Position numbers and translations under genes: made by a program. 64,000 bases of DNA from Bacteroidota bacterium. GTDB taxonomy: Bacteria > Bacteroidota > Bacteroidia > AKYH767-A > 2013-40CM-41-45. The stretch spans positions 2,046,001 to 2,110,000 of the forward strand of contig JADJON010000001.1 of NCBI GenBank assembly GCA_016713765.1. The letters are read 5' to 3'. Under the pieces are notes generated by a model that worked only from the letters and a program-made list of their open reading frames with translations, made no database searches and was not told the DNA's origin. How positions within the stretch are numbered: position 1 is the first letter of the stretch; each line of letters begins with the position of its first letter. Shown here in pieces: positions 62,935 to 64,000 of the stretch.

Positions 62935-64000
62935 CTACCTGTCAAAAAGCGTCCGTTGCTTCATCATTTTGAGGTCCTGGAGGACGGATGACTTTACGTT
63001 GATCTGGAAAAAGTAGCTTTCCTGGTAGCCGAATGGAACCCAGTTGAAACGGAACTCCCAGCAGTGCAGGTCGCGGTTGATATTGAGGTTGAAGTTGGTG
63101 AAACGGCCGGCTTCTATATCGTACCAGGAGTTGAAGCCGACTTTCCAGCGGGGTGTCATGCTGAAATCGCCGCTCAGGCTGAGTGCTTGCGAGGTGTTAC
63201 TGGCAGCATTGCCGAATTTCGAATAACCGTAGTTGTAGCCGACATACAGGTTGTAGGGTACTTCGAAATCGATGTATTCCTCGGGATGACTGTTGATGTA
63301 ATTGAGTTCGTCCCGACTGAGTTTATTGCTGCTCTTGTCTTTGCGCTTTGCCAGCAGCGAGAAGTTCACGGCAGCGTTCGCATTGGTCAATTGGAAGAGC
63401 TTACCATTGACATCCTTGAGGAAACGGTTGTAATACCGGTTGTTCTCATCGTAGGCATAGGGGTTCAGTGATCCGTTAAACGTGATCTGGGCGCGGTCGA
63501 GGATCGTGGTGCGACCACTGATCGACAGCGGACTCCAGTTCATGGAATCGGCGATCAGGTTATAATTTGTTCCCAGGCGCAGGCTCTCCAGCAGTTTGAT
63601 CTTTTTCAGCGCCATGCCGGTGTCGGAGTAGGTCCGCACTTTCATCTCAAAGTTGTTGTCGAGACCGAAATTTACGCTGCCGAATTTCCCGCCGGAGGGA
63701 CCGCCGTAAACGCTATTCTGGAAAATCGAGTAGGTGAGTGTATTTCCGCTGGTATCGTACTGAACGGTTTTGAAGTAGCCGAAATTCGGCTGGGAGAAAT
63801 CGGGACGGTAACTGAATCCTACTGAAGGAGTCAGTACATGCCGGAAAGCCGCCACAGGACCTTTGGCGAACTGGAACATGCCGTAAACACGTGTCAGCGC
63901 ATTGATTCCGGTCGAATATTCCCTGGCGGCTTTGAAGCCATTCACTGTGAGGGTGTCGAGTCCGCCTTTTTCTGCGTTGTAGGCATATTCGGTCGTGCGG
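62935..64000 (-). CDS. lptD: LptD-like LPS-assembly outer-membrane protein, C-terminal part
   Basis: 355 visible C-terminal residues; the frame stays open to the right edge of the window (TTEYAYNAEKGGLDT precede the GTG at 63945), so the N-terminus lies outside. The sequence is a continuous barrel: HVLTPSVGFSYRPDFSQPNFGYF (LptD-type in this phylum), LRLGTNYNLIADSMNWSPLS, LSLSGDFSMTPRWKVGFNSWYDIE, and the diagnostic ending NINRDLHCWEFRFNWVPFGY with SYFFQINVKSSVLQDLKMMKQR. LptD inserts LPS into the outer leaflet with LptE. lpxB in the same window shows that the lipid A pathway is present. Some uncertainty remains because the N-terminal OstA domain is not visible. Confidence 0.85.
   Translation of the reverse strand, partial: RTTEYAYNAEKGGLDTLTVNGFKAAREYSTGINALTRVYGMFQFAKGPVAAFRHVLTPSVGFSYRPDFSQPNFGYFKTVQYDTSGNTLTYSIFQNSVYGGPSGGKFGSVNFGLDNNFEMKVRTYSDTGMALKKIKLLESLRLGTNYNLIADSMNWSPLSISGRTTILDRAQITFNGSLNPYAYDENNRYYNRFLKDVNGKLFQLTNANAAVNFSLLAKRKDKSSNKLSRDELNYINSHPEEYIDFEVPYNLYVGYNYGYSKFGNAASNTSQALSLSGDFSMTPRWKVGFNSWYDIEAGRFTNFNLNINRDLHCWEFRFNWVPFGYQESYFFQINVKSSVLQDLKMMKQRTLFDR

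Overview
This 64 kb window is chromosomal DNA of a member of the Bacteroidota; the class cannot be fixed from the sequence alone. The evidence is: several exported proteins ending in a type IX secretion (Por) C-terminal sorting domain; TonB-dependent receptors with a carboxypeptidase-regulatory-like N-terminal domain; many promoters of the phylum's TAnnTTTG (-7) type; almost no Shine-Dalgarno sequences; and phylum-typical gene neighbourhoods (PPIase - PPIase-like lipoprotein - SurA - MoxR; ligA - DUF6913-like gene - dapA; surE - small membrane proteins - lpxB - comEC). Coding density is high. I see no prophage, transposase, integron or CRISPR array.

Layout. 1-8.4 kb: 3' part of guaB, a secreted multicopper oxidase on the opposite strand, then an envelope-folding cluster (two-parvulin PPIase, SurA-N-like lipoprotein, SurA) followed by a MoxR ATPase. 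8.4-17.9 kb: mutS2 without an Smr domain, an HI0933-type flavoprotein, a TonB receptor, a CtpA-type protease, a secreted endonuclease/phosphatase-fold protein and YqgE. 18-24.4 kb: a lipoprotein, a four-gene minus-strand unit (thioredoxin-like, nfo, two GNATs), tRNA-Lys, a YghO-like protein and dnaA with an unusual leader. 24.4-33.2 kb: a 5'-nucleotidase split into two overlapping genes, a thioesterase, an M42-like peptidase with ribD, then prmC, ligA, a DUF6913-like gene and dapA. 33.2-45.8 kb: a second TonB receptor, a WG-repeat protein, a kelch-like T9SS protein, another T9SS protein, ribH, a YfgM-like TPR protein, two small redox/lipoprotein genes, an HMG-CoA-lyase-like enzyme, a very long Ala/Lys/Glu-rich helical protein and hsp20. 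45.8-55.5 kb: surE, two three-helix membrane proteins, lpxB, comEC, an MBL hydrolase, mpl, a DUF1573 protein, an NlpE-like lipoprotein and mgtE. 55.5-64 kb: heptamer repeat arrays, an ABC-F ATPase, an MFS exporter, small conserved proteins, a second set of heptamer arrays, and the C-terminal half of an LptD-like outer-membrane protein running off the window.

The genes are mostly envelope biogenesis and housekeeping: outer-membrane protein folding (SurA/PPIases), LPS (lpxB, lptD), peptidoglycan recycling (mpl), Mg2+ uptake, replication and repair (dnaA, ligA, mutS2, nfo), and riboflavin and lysine/diaminopimelate synthesis.

The part I could not explain with known gene functions is a pair of intergenic loci (55.63-55.87 kb and 62.78-62.93 kb) built from exact 7-bp tandem units. 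The units fall into several unrelated sequence families that all keep a strict 7-nt step. In the first locus the register is broken by a 30-bp hairpin cassette. The second notable pattern is a set of seven genes whose -7 promoter element lies only 4-6 nt before the start codon, which implies leaderless or nearly leaderless mRNAs.
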